A stretch of 64,000 nucleotides of DNA from Arthrobacter sp. Leaf337 (lineage in GTDB: Bacteria > Actinomycetota > Actinomycetes > Actinomycetales > Micrococcaceae), in contig NZ_LMPC01000010.1 of the NCBI RefSeq assembly GCF_001423745.1, forward strand, positions 16,356-80,355, given 5' to 3'. Made by a program: the position numbers and the translations under genes. Shown one piece after another: positions 52,184-61,479 of this stretch. The notes below the pieces were generated by a model, which was given only the letters and a program-made list of their open reading frames with translations, ran no database searches and was not told the DNA's origin. How positions within the stretch are numbered: position 1 is the stretch's first letter; each line of letters opens with the position of its first letter.

Positions 52184-55100
52184 CCGGTCAGCACCAGCGT
52201 GAGCGGGTCGGTGGCGAACCGGGCGGTGCCCGCGGTGCGCACGAGCGCCAGCGCAGCGGGTCCGCCAGCGAGCGCCCGCGGCCACGGCAACGGTGGCAGC
52301 GGCCCGCCCGGTCCGGGCACGGCGGGCCGATCCGGGTCGTCGACCAGGAGGACCTCCGGCGACACGTCGGCCTCGAAGGGCTGGGCGGTGTCGTAACTGA
52401 CGGCGCGCGAGCGCACCCGGCGCCCCGCCTCCCAACGCTCAAAGGAGGGCCGGGCGAGCTTCTGGTCGTCGGTGAGGTCCAGGAACTCGGCGGGGGCGAA
52501 GAACTCCTCGATCGGCTCGGTGTCCGGTTCAGCGTTGGCGACCCGCAGCCGGGTGATCGTCAGCTGTGCCGCCCCGATGACGCGGGAGGACCCGTAGCGC
52601 TCCAGCGTCCGCCCGAGCGGGGCGACCCGCTGGGTGACCGCGAGCATGCCCAGCGGGTGCAGCAGCAGCTGCCCCGCGACCGAAGGGATCTCGCAAAGGG
52701 TGAACAACGACTCCCCAGCGGGAGGCAGCTGCGCCGACCAGTTGCGCGGATCCGCGAGGGCGGCCTCGACCAGCGGCGCGACCTCGATCGGCGGCGGAGG
52801 TGGCGGCGGTTCACCGCGGCCGAGACGCACGTCGAACCCGATCTCCGCGGTAAGGAAGAGCAGCTGGAAGCAGGCTCTGCCGACTATGTGCCAAGGGGTT
52901 GGGCCGGTCAGCGACAGGCTGACGCTGACGCCGAGCAGCACCCGCGAGCCCATCTTGAGCGCCACCGCGCCAACGATGTCGATGGCGAGCAGGAACGGTT
53001 CGAACTGGAACAGCGCGTCGAAAGCGAGGACGCCTTCGATGCTGAAGCCGAGCGCAGCTGCATAGAGCTCAAGGCGCGCGCCGAACTGGACTGTGTTGGA
53101 CGTGAGCGCGAGGTAGGACTCCAGGCGCAGCCGCGGGTTGTCGCCGGTGCAAAGGCTGATCGCCAACCGGTTGAGGGCTGGGAACCCCGGCGGCGGCTGG
53201 AAGCGCGGATGGAACCCACCCGCGCTCAGCGCGAACCCGGGCCGTTCGCCCCAGCTGGCCCGCATCGCCATGTCCCCGGTCAGCGTGAACGCCGCGATCC
53301 GCGAGTCGTAGAGCGTTGCGTCGACCGACGCCTCGCCGCGGCCGAAGTCGAGAACGCCGAGCACGTCCATGTTGATGACGACGACGGCGGCTTCGTCGCG
53401 CGGAAGCGCCATCCGCAGCCTGCCCAGCACCGCGAGGCGCACCGGCGCGGGCAGCTCTAGGATCAGGCCGAGGTCAAGGCTGAGCAGCTGCGGCGTGCCC
53501 CAGCCCAGGCGCGCCATCGGACCGATCAGGAAGCGCCCCTGCGCGGGCGGGAACACGGCGCTCAGGTTGGAGATCAGCTGGGGCGCGTTGGCCACCGGGT
53601 CGCGCGGGAACATGATCGAGTCAAGAGAGCGGGCCTTGATGCCCGCGCGCAAGACGTCGAGGGCGGCGGTACGGTTGACCCCGACGAGACCCCCGACGCC
53701 CGACAACGTGAACCCGTAGCCGAGCTGGATCGGGGTGAACTCGGCGGAGATGATCAGCAGCAGCGAGAAGCCGTCCGTGCCGTCAGGCATCCGGGTGGTG
53801 ATGAGCCCGACAGCTTTAAGCGCGATGCCCTTGAACTCCAGTTGCAGGACGCCCGCGTACTGGCCTTTATCAGGGTCCAGGAACACATAGCCGCCGCCGG
53901 TCAGCGGGCCCGCGTCGATAACGAGACCCACGCCCTTTGGCGGCTGGAACCGGGTGCCGAGCGCGAACGTGCCGAGGTTGCCACCGTCCGGGGAAGGGCC
54001 GAGACGGAGGGCGAACCCCATCCGTTCGACGGTCCCGCGCACCGGCCCGAGCTTAACGGCGAACGTGGCCGCGGCCGTGGCGGTGCCGCCGTCGGCGCCC
54101 GCGGTGAGCGCGACATGCACCGCCTGGACGTCGAGGATCCCGCCGAGCGACAGCTGCACGGGCAACGTCACCTCGAAACCGCCGCTCCCGACCAGCCGCA
54201 GTCCGTGCTCGTCGGACCAGGCGAGCCCCAAGTCGAACGCGACCCGCAGGCCGTCGGGCGGCACGACCTGGCGCAGGAACCCGTCCGCCTCGCCGGGCGT
54301 GATCGTCAGCTGGCCGCCGACGACCTCCAGCCGCACACCGAGCTGCGGCACGCCCCCGTCGCCGATAGTGGCCTGCAGCTCCGCGCGGAACCCGGCGACA
54401 GTGATCGCGAACCAGTCAGGCTGGCTGACCAGCACGATCGGGTCGCCTTCCGACCGCCGCCACTCGGAAGTAACGACCAGCCTAGCGTTCCCTTCGACGT
54501 CGCCGACCAGCACGACTCGCAGCGGCGGGCGCAGCCCGACCCCGAGACCCTCGCCCGCGAAGGCCCCGCTAATCCCGATCCGCCACCCCGGCAGCGGCTC
54601 GACCTCGGGACCGGCATCGCCCTGGGCGTACGGCTGGAAGACGAGCCCGGTGTCGGTTGCCGCCCCAGCGGACTCCAAGGGGCCGAGCGCGAAGCCCAGC
54701 TCGACGGCGCCGGACTCGCCGGTCGCCGCGAAGAGTGGCAGGCGCAGCACGAGCGCGGGCGCGTCCTCGGTGCCCGCCGGGTAGGAACCGACCGGGGCAG
54801 CGAGCGACTGAAGCAGGTAGTGCAGGCGGCGCAGCGGCTCGCGGTGGTCGAACAGCGTGGTGCCCCAGCCGTAGACGTCGGCGAGCAGCGCCGCGGGATC
54901 CTGCGCGGCGGTCTTGAGCCGCTCCCACCGCAGCTGAGTTCGCACGTGCGTCCGGGCGAACTCCCCCTCGTCGACCGCGACCTGCGGGTCGGCGACGCCG
55001 AGCAGCGCCAGCGCGTTATAGACAGGCGCCGCGCGCCGGCGCAGGTAGGTGACCAGGGCCCACTCGACCAGCCGCCGGGCCAGCAACGCGAGGTCCACCT

Positions 55101-55455
55101 CGGCGAGCAGACCGGGGTAGGCGACGAGGTCGGCCTCCAGGATGGGTCCGAGCGCCAACAGGGTACTGAACGCCTCGGCTGCGGTACCGCTCAGGGCCAC
55201 GAGCTGCGTGAGCGCCTCCGTCGAACCCGGCCCGGACGCGGCCGCCGCCTGGTCGTACGCGTCGGCGGCGGCGATGACCGTGGCGACTGTGGCGCCCATG
55301 GCGAGCAGGCTCGCAGGCGGCGCGGGGACGCTGACGCCGAGCGCGCCGAGCAGCGCGAGAGCGTGCTCTTCATCACGCACGTCATCTCCCAGCGCCGCGA
55401 GCAGATCCGTGATTTCGCGGAGGAGCCGAGCCAGGGTGCTGTCGGATTTTGTCAT
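52180..55455 (-). CDS. DUF6603-like giant protein (1091 aa)
   Basis: Residues about 430-900 match from memory the DUF6603 pattern: PPKGVGLVIDAGPLTGGGYV, GFTLSGVGGLVGVNRTAALD, MFPRDPVANAPQLI, FLIGPMARLGWGTP, LYDSRIAAFTLTGDMA, and GFHPRFQPPPGFPALNRLAI (each a separate conserved block). The domain is beta-rich and of unknown function. An N-terminal helical part (1-200) precedes it, and a poly-Pro run (about residue 890) separates a C-terminal unknown part. The gene overlaps the 975-residue gene by four bases (ATGA). The domain name is recalled, not searched. Confidence 0.75.
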   Translation of the reverse strand: MTKSDSTLARLLREITDLLAALGDDVRDEEHALALLGALGVSVPAPPASLLAMGATVATVIAAADAYDQAAAASGPGSTEALTQLVALSGTAAEAFSTLLALGPILEADLVAYPGLLAEVDLALLARRLVEWALVTYLRRRAAPVYNALALLGVADPQVAVDEGEFARTHVRTQLRWERLKTAAQDPAALLADVYGWGTTLFDHREPLRRLHYLLQSLAAPVGSYPAGTEDAPALVLRLPLFAATGESGAVELGFALGPLESAGAATDTGLVFQPYAQGDAGPEVEPLPGWRIGISGAFAGEGLGVGLRPPLRVVLVGDVEGNARLVVTSEWRRSEGDPIVLVSQPDWFAITVAGFRAELQATIGDGGVPQLGVRLEVVGGQLTITPGEADGFLRQVVPPDGLRVAFDLGLAWSDEHGLRLVGSGGFEVTLPVQLSLGGILDVQAVHVALTAGADGGTATAAATFAVKLGPVRGTVERMGFALRLGPSPDGGNLGTFALGTRFQPPKGVGLVIDAGPLTGGGYVFLDPDKGQYAGVLQLEFKGIALKAVGLITTRMPDGTDGFSLLLIISAEFTPIQLGYGFTLSGVGGLVGVNRTAALDVLRAGIKARSLDSIMFPRDPVANAPQLISNLSAVFPPAQGRFLIGPMARLGWGTPQLLSLDLGLILELPAPVRLAVLGRLRMALPRDEAAVVVINMDVLGVLDFGRGEASVDATLYDSRIAAFTLTGDMAMRASWGERPGFALSAGGFHPRFQPPPGFPALNRLAISLCTGDNPRLRLESYLALTSNTVQFGARLELYAAALGFSIEGVLAFDALFQFEPFLLAIDIVGAVALKMGSRVLLGVSVSLSLTGPTPWHIVGRACFQLLFLTAEIGFDVRLGRGEPPPPPPPIEVAPLVEAALADPRNWSAQLPPAGESLFTLCEIPSVAGQLLLHPLGMLAVTQRVAPLGRTLERYGSSRVIGAAQLTITRLRVANAEPDTEPIEEFFAPAEFLDLTDDQKLARPSFERWEAGRRVRSRAVSYDTAQPFEADVSPEVLLVDDPDRPAVPGPGGPLPPLPWPRALAGGPAALALVRTAGTARFATDPLTLVLTG

Positions 55456-58379
55456 ACGGCGGGCCAGATTCGGGCGGCGGGGTCGGTGGTGTCCTCGGCG
55501 GCGGCGCCGTAGGCCAGGCGGAGGTATCCGTCCAGAGCAGTGGCGAAGCGGACCATGTTCCCGCGCTGGCCGCGCAGCCGCGGCGGCCCGCCGGGCGGTT
55601 CGAGCGCGTCGGGCGCGGAGTTGTGGTGGTAGACGAGGAACTCGCTGATCGACGTGCCTGCCGCGATGACGGGGTCGGGCACTGCGTTGACCCAAGCGTT
55701 CCAGGTGCTCTCCAGCACGTTGAACGCCAGGTAAACCAGCGCCCAGTAGGCGACGTAGCGGCGCCGCTGCACGGTAGTGGCGTTCGCCCCGACCGGGGGC
55801 ATGGGCGGCGCCGCCACCAGCTCCGGCACCTGCACGTAAGGGTTGCCGGCCACGGGCGGGGCGCTCTTGCGCGGCGTCGCTGCCTGCGAGAGCAGCCGGT
55901 GCACCCATTGGAACGTCGCCTGGTGGATCGCGAATCCCATCCAGAGCGCCGTGCGCGACGCGGTGGCGTGGCGCAGCGCCCCCGGTGGCCAGCCGCCGGG
56001 GCGCCGGGCGGTTAGGTAGCGTAGAGCGGTCTCCCAGTCGACCAGCGGGTCGACAGCAGGGTCAAGCAGCCCCTCGGCGGTCAGGCGGAGTAGGAAGTGG
56101 TCGCGGAAGTTGTCCCGGCTGCGCGTGACCAGCGCGGAATTGTCGAACTCCAGCGTCTGGAGTGGCTTGTTGAGCACCACCATATCCAGCCCGAAGGGGA
56201 AGATCAGCCACGTCATGACGCCGACGTGGTCGGCGCTGCGTGCGAGGCCCCTGACGCCGGGGTCGAACGGTGCGGCGACCTCGCGTACGGTGCCTCTTCG
56301 TTCCCCGCTCGCCGACGCGCGGAAACCCTCGCGTTCGAGCAGCGCGAGGAACAGCGCCGGGTCGAGGTCGGCGGCGAGCGTCTTGCCGTTGCGAACGACC
56401 TTCGCCGCCCGCAGCACGGCCTCGATCTCGAATTCGTCGAACCCGGTGACGCGCGGCACGCCGGGTGCGGACTCGCCGTCGTTCGTGCCCCACGGGATCG
56501 GTGAGGGCGGGTTCAGAGTGGTACCGGACTTGTACGGGGCGGACGGGCTCGGCGGCTCGCGGGTGTCGCCGGCTGCGGGTGTCAACGCGGGCCAGGTGCC
56601 CGCGCCGTCGCGCAGCCCCGTCGTCGTGCTCCACCAGGCGATAGTGGAGGCCGCCAGCGGGGTGGCGCCGATCAGCGCCGCGTTCAGACGACCCATCCGC
56701 GCGCGTAGCTCGACGGCGTCCCGGTACTGCGGGAAGTGCAGCGGGGCGGCGAGGGGATGGCCCCCCGCCGCATAGTCGGCGAAGTCGACTTGGGGATCCT
56801 GACGGACGGTCCGGCGGGCGCCTTTGACCACCTCCACCAGCCAGTCGTAGGTCGTGAACTCCTGGTGGGGCGGATCGGCGTCGACGGCCCGCAGCACGGC
56901 CAGCAGGCCCGCCGAGTCCCCGGCGAAGCCCGCGAGGTCGACCTGCTCGAGCGGGTCGGCGACATCCGGGGCCTGCACGTCCGGGTACTCGGCCGTAGTC
57001 AGGCCTGCGATGGCGGCGGCCTCAAGGTCGAAGGTGGTGAGGCTGCCCAGCGGCCGGGGCGGTGCGGGCACCGGCGGGGTGCGGGGCTCGTACACCCGTC
57101 CGGGCCTACCCAGCGGGCATCCCGCGAAGGCGAGCAACCACGTCTCAGAGCTGCGCGGCAGGTGTTCGAGCGTGCGGTGCGCCTGCACGAGTGCGGCAGG
57201 CCGCGCCGCGGGCTCGATCGGCAGGTCGACGCCCAGCTCGGGCCAGGACCGCCCACACAGCAGCGGCGCATAGTAGCCTGTCACGAAGTCCAGCAGGCTA
57301 GTCCTGGCTTCGGGGTCGCCGAGGACGTGGCCCGCCATGGCCTCGACGCGGGCCCGATTCGCGGCGGCCGCGCCCTCGAACGGAGTTCTGACCGCGGCCG
57401 GGATCTTAGGCGTGGGATCCGGGTCGCCGGGCCGCTCGTCCGGGGCGACGACGCGAAGCCACGCGAGCCAGGAGCGGAAGAGCCAGCTCATCTGGGCAAG
57501 CACAGCGGGGCGGAACGTGGCGCTCGCCAGCACGTCGGGGAGGCGCAGCAGATGCAGCCAGACGATGCGCGCGGTGCAATCGATCGCGTGGTCGATCGCG
57601 ACGTGTTCGAAGGCCAGGGTGCGGGGGTCCTCCAGCGGGGAGACCACGGCGGGTACCGTGATCCCGCCGGGCGGAAGCCGCAGCACCCATGCTCCGGTGG
57701 CGCTGGGCTGGGCCACCTCGAGCCTGCCGGCGCGGAGCGCGAGATGGCGGTAGCGTTCGAAGCGCACCAGACCAACGGCGGGGGCGCGCAGCAGAGTGCG
57801 TTCCAGCTCGCCGTCTCGGGCGGTGGTCGACGATGCGAGCAGATGGGTCGCGGCGTCGTCCTCGGCGATGCCGTCCAGCGCGACCGGAAGCAGAGGGGGC
57901 CCCGGGGGCTGGTTGGGCCAGTAGACGATGAGCGCCTCGTCGGGCAAGAGCGGCTGGGGGATCGGAGCGGCCTTCTTGGAGTCGGCATCCCACCGGAAAC
58001 GGCCCGCGGCGACCTGCGCCATCGACTTCCCCGGAGTGGCTGCCGCCTCGACCCACGGTCCCCCGCAGTCGGCCACGCGCACCTTCGCCAGGTCGCGGAT
58101 GGCCGCGGGAAGGCTGGAAACGAGCCCTGACGAGCGCGGGACGACGAGTTGGTCACCGCCAAGCGGCAGAGTACGGACCCGAAAGTTCGCCGCCGCGGCG
58201 GCGAACCCGGGGTCGAACGGCCTGCGCGCGGGGCGGTCGAGGTAGAGGAACACCGCGTCGGCGGCCAACTCGGCAAGATAGGTAGCGAAGGCGGGAGCCG
58301 GCAAATCGACGGGAACACCGATGGGCAGCGAGAACCGGCGACCAAAGTCGATCGTGGCTCCAGGCATTGGTATTGGCAT
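55452..58379 (-). CDS. Giant protein of unknown function (975 aa), first gene of the leftward operon
   Basis: The ATG at 58379 has a strong GGAGGG site five bases upstream and so was preferred to an ATG ten codons earlier. The N-terminus (GATIDFGRRFSLPIGVPVDLPAP) is beta-like; the rest is mixed with Trp/Tyr-rich helices (MSWLFRSWLAWLRVV, YVAYWALVYLAFNVLEST). No known family was recognised. It leads a transcript of five overlapping or abutting genes ending at 41060. The 120 bases upstream show no TGACG repeats, so this operon is not obviously under the same operator as the tail genes. Confidence 0.72.
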   Translation of the reverse strand: MPIPMPGATIDFGRRFSLPIGVPVDLPAPAFATYLAELAADAVFLYLDRPARRPFDPGFAAAAANFRVRTLPLGGDQLVVPRSSGLVSSLPAAIRDLAKVRVADCGGPWVEAAATPGKSMAQVAAGRFRWDADSKKAAPIPQPLLPDEALIVYWPNQPPGPPLLPVALDGIAEDDAATHLLASSTTARDGELERTLLRAPAVGLVRFERYRHLALRAGRLEVAQPSATGAWVLRLPPGGITVPAVVSPLEDPRTLAFEHVAIDHAIDCTARIVWLHLLRLPDVLASATFRPAVLAQMSWLFRSWLAWLRVVAPDERPGDPDPTPKIPAAVRTPFEGAAAANRARVEAMAGHVLGDPEARTSLLDFVTGYYAPLLCGRSWPELGVDLPIEPAARPAALVQAHRTLEHLPRSSETWLLAFAGCPLGRPGRVYEPRTPPVPAPPRPLGSLTTFDLEAAAIAGLTTAEYPDVQAPDVADPLEQVDLAGFAGDSAGLLAVLRAVDADPPHQEFTTYDWLVEVVKGARRTVRQDPQVDFADYAAGGHPLAAPLHFPQYRDAVELRARMGRLNAALIGATPLAASTIAWWSTTTGLRDGAGTWPALTPAAGDTREPPSPSAPYKSGTTLNPPSPIPWGTNDGESAPGVPRVTGFDEFEIEAVLRAAKVVRNGKTLAADLDPALFLALLEREGFRASASGERRGTVREVAAPFDPGVRGLARSADHVGVMTWLIFPFGLDMVVLNKPLQTLEFDNSALVTRSRDNFRDHFLLRLTAEGLLDPAVDPLVDWETALRYLTARRPGGWPPGALRHATASRTALWMGFAIHQATFQWVHRLLSQAATPRKSAPPVAGNPYVQVPELVAAPPMPPVGANATTVQRRRYVAYWALVYLAFNVLESTWNAWVNAVPDPVIAAGTSISEFLVYHHNSAPDALEPPGGPPRLRGQRGNMVRFATALDGYLRLAYGAAAEDTTDPAARIWPAV

Positions 58380-59009
58380 CGGATCCCTCCAAGGCAAGAT
58401 GATTAACACTGTGTGTCTCGCTCGCCCGATATTGTGCTCTTTAGCAGCTGAGAGCTGGTTTCCAGAAAGGCCTCGCGATGCTCCTATTGACTATCAAGGC
58501 GTGGGGGCCGCTGGTGAAAGAGGCATGCCTTCAAGGTCTCGTGAGGTGCTGAGTTTCCGAGAATCGCCGCTGTAATACGAACACCATTTTTCCTCCATTG
58601 GACGAGCAGGCCACACTGAAAGCAGTACGCCTTGGAGCGTTACGGGAGCGTTACTGCCTCGCCGTCGGCTGTACCGGGTTTCGCGCCGCCCGGCGTGCTG
58701 CCCTCGCTTCTGGTCATAAGGAGCAAGCAAGTATGCGATCTGCCGGCTGACGGGCGTTCACAGATTGACTTGGGGCCGTGCGTTTGCGGAGGTGTGTGGA
58801 CTGGTGGTTTTGTCTTGTCCTTTGGGGGTGACGGGGTGTGCGGTGGCTCTTCTAGGGGTTGCCGGTTTTTTGTCCGCTGTCAGCGGGCCCTGCCCTTGCC
58901 CGTACTTTGGTGGCGCCCGTGCCCCGGGCTGTCTTGCCGCCTGGCCGATGTGCCTAGCTGGTGCTTGCGCCGTTTTTGTTTTGTTCCTTTGGTTACCTCG
59001 GCTGATACC
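58380..59009. other. Gap right of the giant-protein operon
   Basis: No supported gene. The reverse strand near 58380-58500 should hold the operon promoter (TGTTAATCAT lies about 30 bases before the start codon). The 58745-59000 part is T/G-biased, with short frames but no protein-like composition. Confidence 0.35.
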
Positions 59010-59314
59010 GGACTGGAGACACGCGCCGTGGGCAACTGCTCGAAGAGGTACTCGATGACGGGTTCGGGGATGGAAGCTGCGGACGAGCCTACGGAACACC
59101 CTGCATCCACGAACACGCCTGTATCCGATGCGCCGTGCTCCGCCCCGACCTGGCACAACGCCCCCGCCTTGAAGAACTCATCGAGCCCCTCGAAAGCAGA
59201 AAAGTCGAAGCGGAACAACGCGGATGGTTTGGCGAACTCGAAGGGATAGAAATCAGCTTGCACGCTGATCGCGACAAGCTCAGCCAGATGAGCAGGAGCA
59301 GGCCGGAGACGTAG
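59010..59314 (+). pseudogene. C-terminal remnant of a second tyrosine recombinase
   Basis: One forward frame reads CGRAYGTPCIHEHACIRC, then VLRPDLAQRPRLEELIEPL, then EAEQRGWFGELEGIEISL and a stop at 59312. This is the Cys-rich C-terminal tail of actinobacterial tyrosine integrases/transposase-like recombinases. The catalytic domain is absent. It ends ten bases before the intact integrase gene, so the latter may have replaced or disrupted it. Confidence 0.7.
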
Positions 59315-59323
59315 CCTGATTTT

Positions 59324-60499
59324 GTGGCCAGTATTCGCAAACGCCCCCGTGTGGATGGTTCGACGTCGTTCATGGTGCGATGGCGGGACCCCCTGACGCG
59401 GCGCCAGGAGGGTTTGACTTTCAAGTCCGAGGGCGAGGCCCTCGGACTTATGAGGAGTCTCAATGCCCATGGACAGTCACTGCTCAGCGCACTTCGAGCC
59501 AACCGGCGGAGCGCCGCGGCCGGACCTACCGTCGGCCAGGTGGTCCAAGAACACATCGACCTGCTCGTCCGTCCTTCGCCCGGAACCAGGCGAACGTATC
59601 AACGGATGCTGGATCTGCATATCCAGGGCCCGATCGGTGGAATACCGGTGGCTGTGTTTGGTTACCGAGACGTCATGCTGTGGTTGCGGTCCTTGACCAG
59701 AAAAGGGGCAGCGCCGAAAACTGTCCACAATCTCCACGGGCTGCTGTCCGCAGCAATGAAGACTGCTGAGATGCTTGGATACATCTCAAGCAATCCCTGC
59801 CGGGGCATCCAGTTGCCGCCCATTGAGCATGCCGAGGACAGCATCATGTTCCTCACTCATGCAGAGTTCAACCATGTTTTGGATGTCATGGATGAGCATT
59901 ACAAACCGTTCATCTGCTTCTTGGTGATGACAGGAACGCGGTTTGGTGAAGCGACCGCCCTGACAGTATCCGACCTCGACCTGATCTCCCGGCCCGCAAC
60001 GGCGCGAATCAACAAGGCCTGGAGACGCGATGACCAATCCAAGTACTATCTCGGGCCAGCCAAGACAGGGGCAGGCAAACGTACTATCGGGCTCAACCCT
60101 GCTCTGGCGGATCGACTCGCCCCGCTTGCGGCCAGCCGGGCAGGACATGAGCTCCTGTTCACGACTCCCGACGGTAGCCGCATCGCCGAGAAGCCATTCT
60201 GGGAGCATTACTGGCGACCAGCCATCCAATCCGCTCAAGAGAACGGGCTGAGCAAGTCCCCACGCATTCACGATCTGAGGCACACTCACGCGTCGTGGCT
60301 AATCCAGGACGGGGCCATTTCCATGTTCACCATCTCCCGTCGACTCGGTCATGCCTCAACCCGGACAACCGAAGAGATTTATGGGCACCTCATGCCTCAG
60401 GCACTCCAGGACGGAGCGGACGCCACCGAACGCTCCGTCCACGACGTCCTCGTCAGTGCCAAATCGGGGCCTCAGGAGGAGAAAGATCATGGCGAGTAG
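59324..60499 (+). CDS. Tyrosine site-specific integrase
   Basis: The 391-residue protein has the phage integrase layout: an N-terminal AP2-like DNA-binding part (SFMVRWRDPLTRRQEG), a SAM-like core-binding domain (about 65-155), and the catalytic domain with R206 (TGTRFGEAT), H316-x-x-R319 (HDLRHTHASW), H343 and nucleophile Y353 (GHASTRTTEEIYGH). The active site is complete. The GTG at 59324 fits the domain start, though the ribosome site is weak. It most likely mobilised part of this island; no tRNA gene or obvious attachment-site pair was found in the window. Confidence 0.88.
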   Translation: MASIRKRPRVDGSTSFMVRWRDPLTRRQEGLTFKSEGEALGLMRSLNAHGQSLLSALRANRRSAAAGPTVGQVVQEHIDLLVRPSPGTRRTYQRMLDLHIQGPIGGIPVAVFGYRDVMLWLRSLTRKGAAPKTVHNLHGLLSAAMKTAEMLGYISSNPCRGIQLPPIEHAEDSIMFLTHAEFNHVLDVMDEHYKPFICFLVMTGTRFGEATALTVSDLDLISRPATARINKAWRRDDQSKYYLGPAKTGAGKRTIGLNPALADRLAPLAASRAGHELLFTTPDGSRIAEKPFWEHYWRPAIQSAQENGLSKSPRIHDLRHTHASWLIQDGAISMFTISRRLGHASTRTTEEIYGHLMPQALQDGADATERSVHDVLVSAKSGPQEEKDHGE

Positions 60500-60992
60500 A
60501 CATGCAAGCCACTGCGGAGGGCGGCTGCGGCCGGCAGTTCGCCTGCCACATCAAAGGGCCTAGGACTATTGACGAAGTTAGTCCGGAGAAGATACACCCC
60601 GAGCGAGGTCGAGCAGATCATCCTCGACAGTCACAAGCGAGCCGAGGACGACGCGGCCGCGTAAAGAACCCTTGCCACGACCGGGCAGGAACCTTCCAGA
60701 AGTCGGGCGGTCCGCCGCCCACGGCGAACCACAGCAGCGCCTCACTGCGGCGGTCCGCCGTTCACGCGACCCCCACGAACGACAATGAGAGCCGCGCCGC
60801 CAGGGAACGATGAGGTTCCCGCGAGCCGCAGCAAGCAACGGCCCCATAGAATCCACCTAGGCTGTACCCAAAAACTTCCTTTGCAGAGCGAAACCCAGAC
60901 CGGGCCGGCCCCGCCACCTTTTAACCCCATGAACGTCGACGGCAGTTCAACACCGCACGGATCCAGCTCCGGCCGGACACGTAGGAACCTGA
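60500..60992. other. Gap after the integrase
   Basis: Short broken frames only; no gene I can support. A forward att site would be expected somewhere here, but no repeat pair was identified by eye. Confidence 0.3.
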
Positions 60993-61202
60993 GTGGCGTG
61001 GCGGAAAGAGTGGCCGGACCAGGCGACATTTCCGGCGGAAATGCAGTGGTCGCCGCAGTGTGTGGGGCTGTTCACTCCGAACGAGATGATGGAGTTCGTG
61101 GGATCCGGCATCCAGGATGCTCTGCCGTCGTGGCGGAATAACCCGAAGCTGCAGGAAACCATGATTGATCTGCGGGAACGGTCTCTGTTCACACTCAATT
61201 GA
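60993..61202 (+). CDS. Small hypothetical protein (69 aa), possibly a gene fragment
   Basis: The frame starts with GTG and reads as a Trp/Met-rich, protein-like sequence (LFTPNEMMEFVGSGIQDALPS, DLRERSLFTLN). There is no clear ribosome site and no family assignment. It may be the 3' end of a decayed gene. Confidence 0.35.
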   Translation: MAWRKEWPDQATFPAEMQWSPQCVGLFTPNEMMEFVGSGIQDALPSWRNNPKLQETMIDLRERSLFTLN

Positions 61203-61298
61203 CTTCCAGAGCGCGGACGCGTCGGACGGTTTTCGCGTCGGTGTCAGGCCTCGCCGCGGGCAGTACCACCCCCCAAGGCGGGCTTTGCTTCGAAGATG

Positions 61299-61336
61299 GC
61301 GAAGGCCCGGCTAATGGGGGATAGTCGGGCCTTCGC
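61299..61336. terminator. Hairpin, 11-bp perfect stem
   Basis: GCGAAGGCCCG (61299-61309) pairs with CGGGCCTTCGC (61326-61336) over a 16-base loop. No U-tract follows, so termination would be atypical. It lies downstream of the small frame ending at 61202 and beyond the end of the leftward VPS62-like gene. Confidence 0.5.
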
Positions 61337-61436
61337 GTCTAAACGCTACAGGACTCTTATATCGCCATCGAGTGGAGGACGTCCCCATGCTGGGTCCATC
61401 ACGAAACCCTGAACGGCCCATAAGAGGGATGCAACC

Positions 61437-61467
61437 GGGGCCGGTGGGTTGCGCCACCACCGGCCCC
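61437..61467 (-). terminator. Strong hairpin at the end of the VPS62-like gene
   Basis: GGGGCCGGTGG (61437-61447) pairs with CCACCGGCCCC (61457-61467), 13 bases beyond the stop of the leftward gene. The core resembles the hairpin at 62986-63009. Confidence 0.6.
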
Positions 61468-61479
61468 CTTGACGGATGC

